From: Methanoculleus marisnigri
Lineage (GTDB): Archaea; Halobacteriota; Methanomicrobia; Methanomicrobiales; Methanoculleaceae
Reading direction: 5' to 3'
Length of the DNA stretch: 5,293 nucleotides
NCBI GenBank assembly: GCA_002503885.1
Contig: DASQ01000080.1
Span: forward strand, 1-5,293
In this document: positions 5,261 to 5,293 of the stretch, one piece after another
Numbering within the stretch: position 1 is the stretch's first letter
How the letters are laid out: each line of letters begins with the position of its first letter
Translations under genes and position numbers: made by a program
Notes under the pieces: generated by a model
What the model was told of the DNA's origin: nothing
Seen by the model: only the letters and a program-made list of their open reading frames with translations
Database searches by the model: none

Positions 5261-5293
5261 ATGAATAGGGAAGCATCGACCCGGGACGAGGAA
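5261..5293 (+). CDS. possible start of a plus-strand gene (runs off right edge)
   Basis: An ATG at 5261 opens a frame, MNREASTRDEE, that continues without a stop to the window end. Only 11 codons are visible, too few to name a product. The charged composition is protein-like. An AT-containing stretch, CGAAATTTCAG, ends 16 bases upstream and could be part of a promoter, but no Shine-Dalgarno precedes the ATG. TGAATAGGG is repeated just before and at the start (5251-5259 and 5262-5270), so chance cannot be excluded. Confidence 0.25.
   Translation, partial: MNREASTRDEE

Noticed and set aside
1..5293. CRISPR array, tRNA or rRNA
   Set aside because: No regularly spaced repeats of 23-40 bases, no cloverleaf with a T-loop GTTCRA pattern, and no rRNA-like conserved stretch were seen on either strand.

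Overview
The window looks like a piece of a moderately GC-rich methanogen chromosome, most plausibly Methanomicrobiales (Methanoculleus-like). That placement is an inference from three things: an archaeal-type PurB, a fused ChlI-ChlD chelatase subunit, and archaeal promoter layout. The layout consists of AT-rich TATA-like boxes about 25-35 bases upstream of start codons that lack a Shine-Dalgarno, plus one gene with a GGTGA-type ribosome binding site.

Layout. Bases 1-346 (minus) hold the first 115 codons of an IS200/IS605-family TnpB, which runs off the left edge. Bases 347-544 are a short spacer with stacked hairpins. They resemble the right end and omega-RNA 3' part of a TnpB element, although they lie upstream of the tnpB start rather than downstream of its stop. 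Bases 545-1885 (plus) are a complete adenylosuccinate lyase, purB. Seven bases later and convergent, 1893-3920 (minus) is a complete 675-residue class I chelatase ATPase subunit. It fuses an AAA+ ChlI domain to a ChlD-type von Willebrand A domain and carries a four-cysteine motif and a His/Asp-rich linker. Bases 3921-4018 hold its promoter and a strong GC hairpin that probably ends the next transcript. Bases 4019-4351 (minus) encode a small acidic protein of unknown function behind a long, very G-rich leader. Bases 4490-4570 are an AT-rich island with TATA-like boxes on both strands.

The right end (about 4565-5260) has no intact gene I can support. It contains what looks like the last ~58 codons of a membrane protein (4751-4927, plus) with no usable start, suggesting gene decay. 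A possible new plus-strand reading frame begins at 5261 and leaves the window.

The genes do not form one pathway: purB is purine housekeeping, and the chelatase subunit would power metal insertion into a tetrapyrrole together with a CobN/ChlH-type subunit encoded elsewhere. I see no convincing new multi-gene system. The items most worth a second look are the misplaced TnpB right-end/omega-RNA-like hairpins, the metal-ligand-rich chelatase, and the G-rich leader of the small acidic protein.
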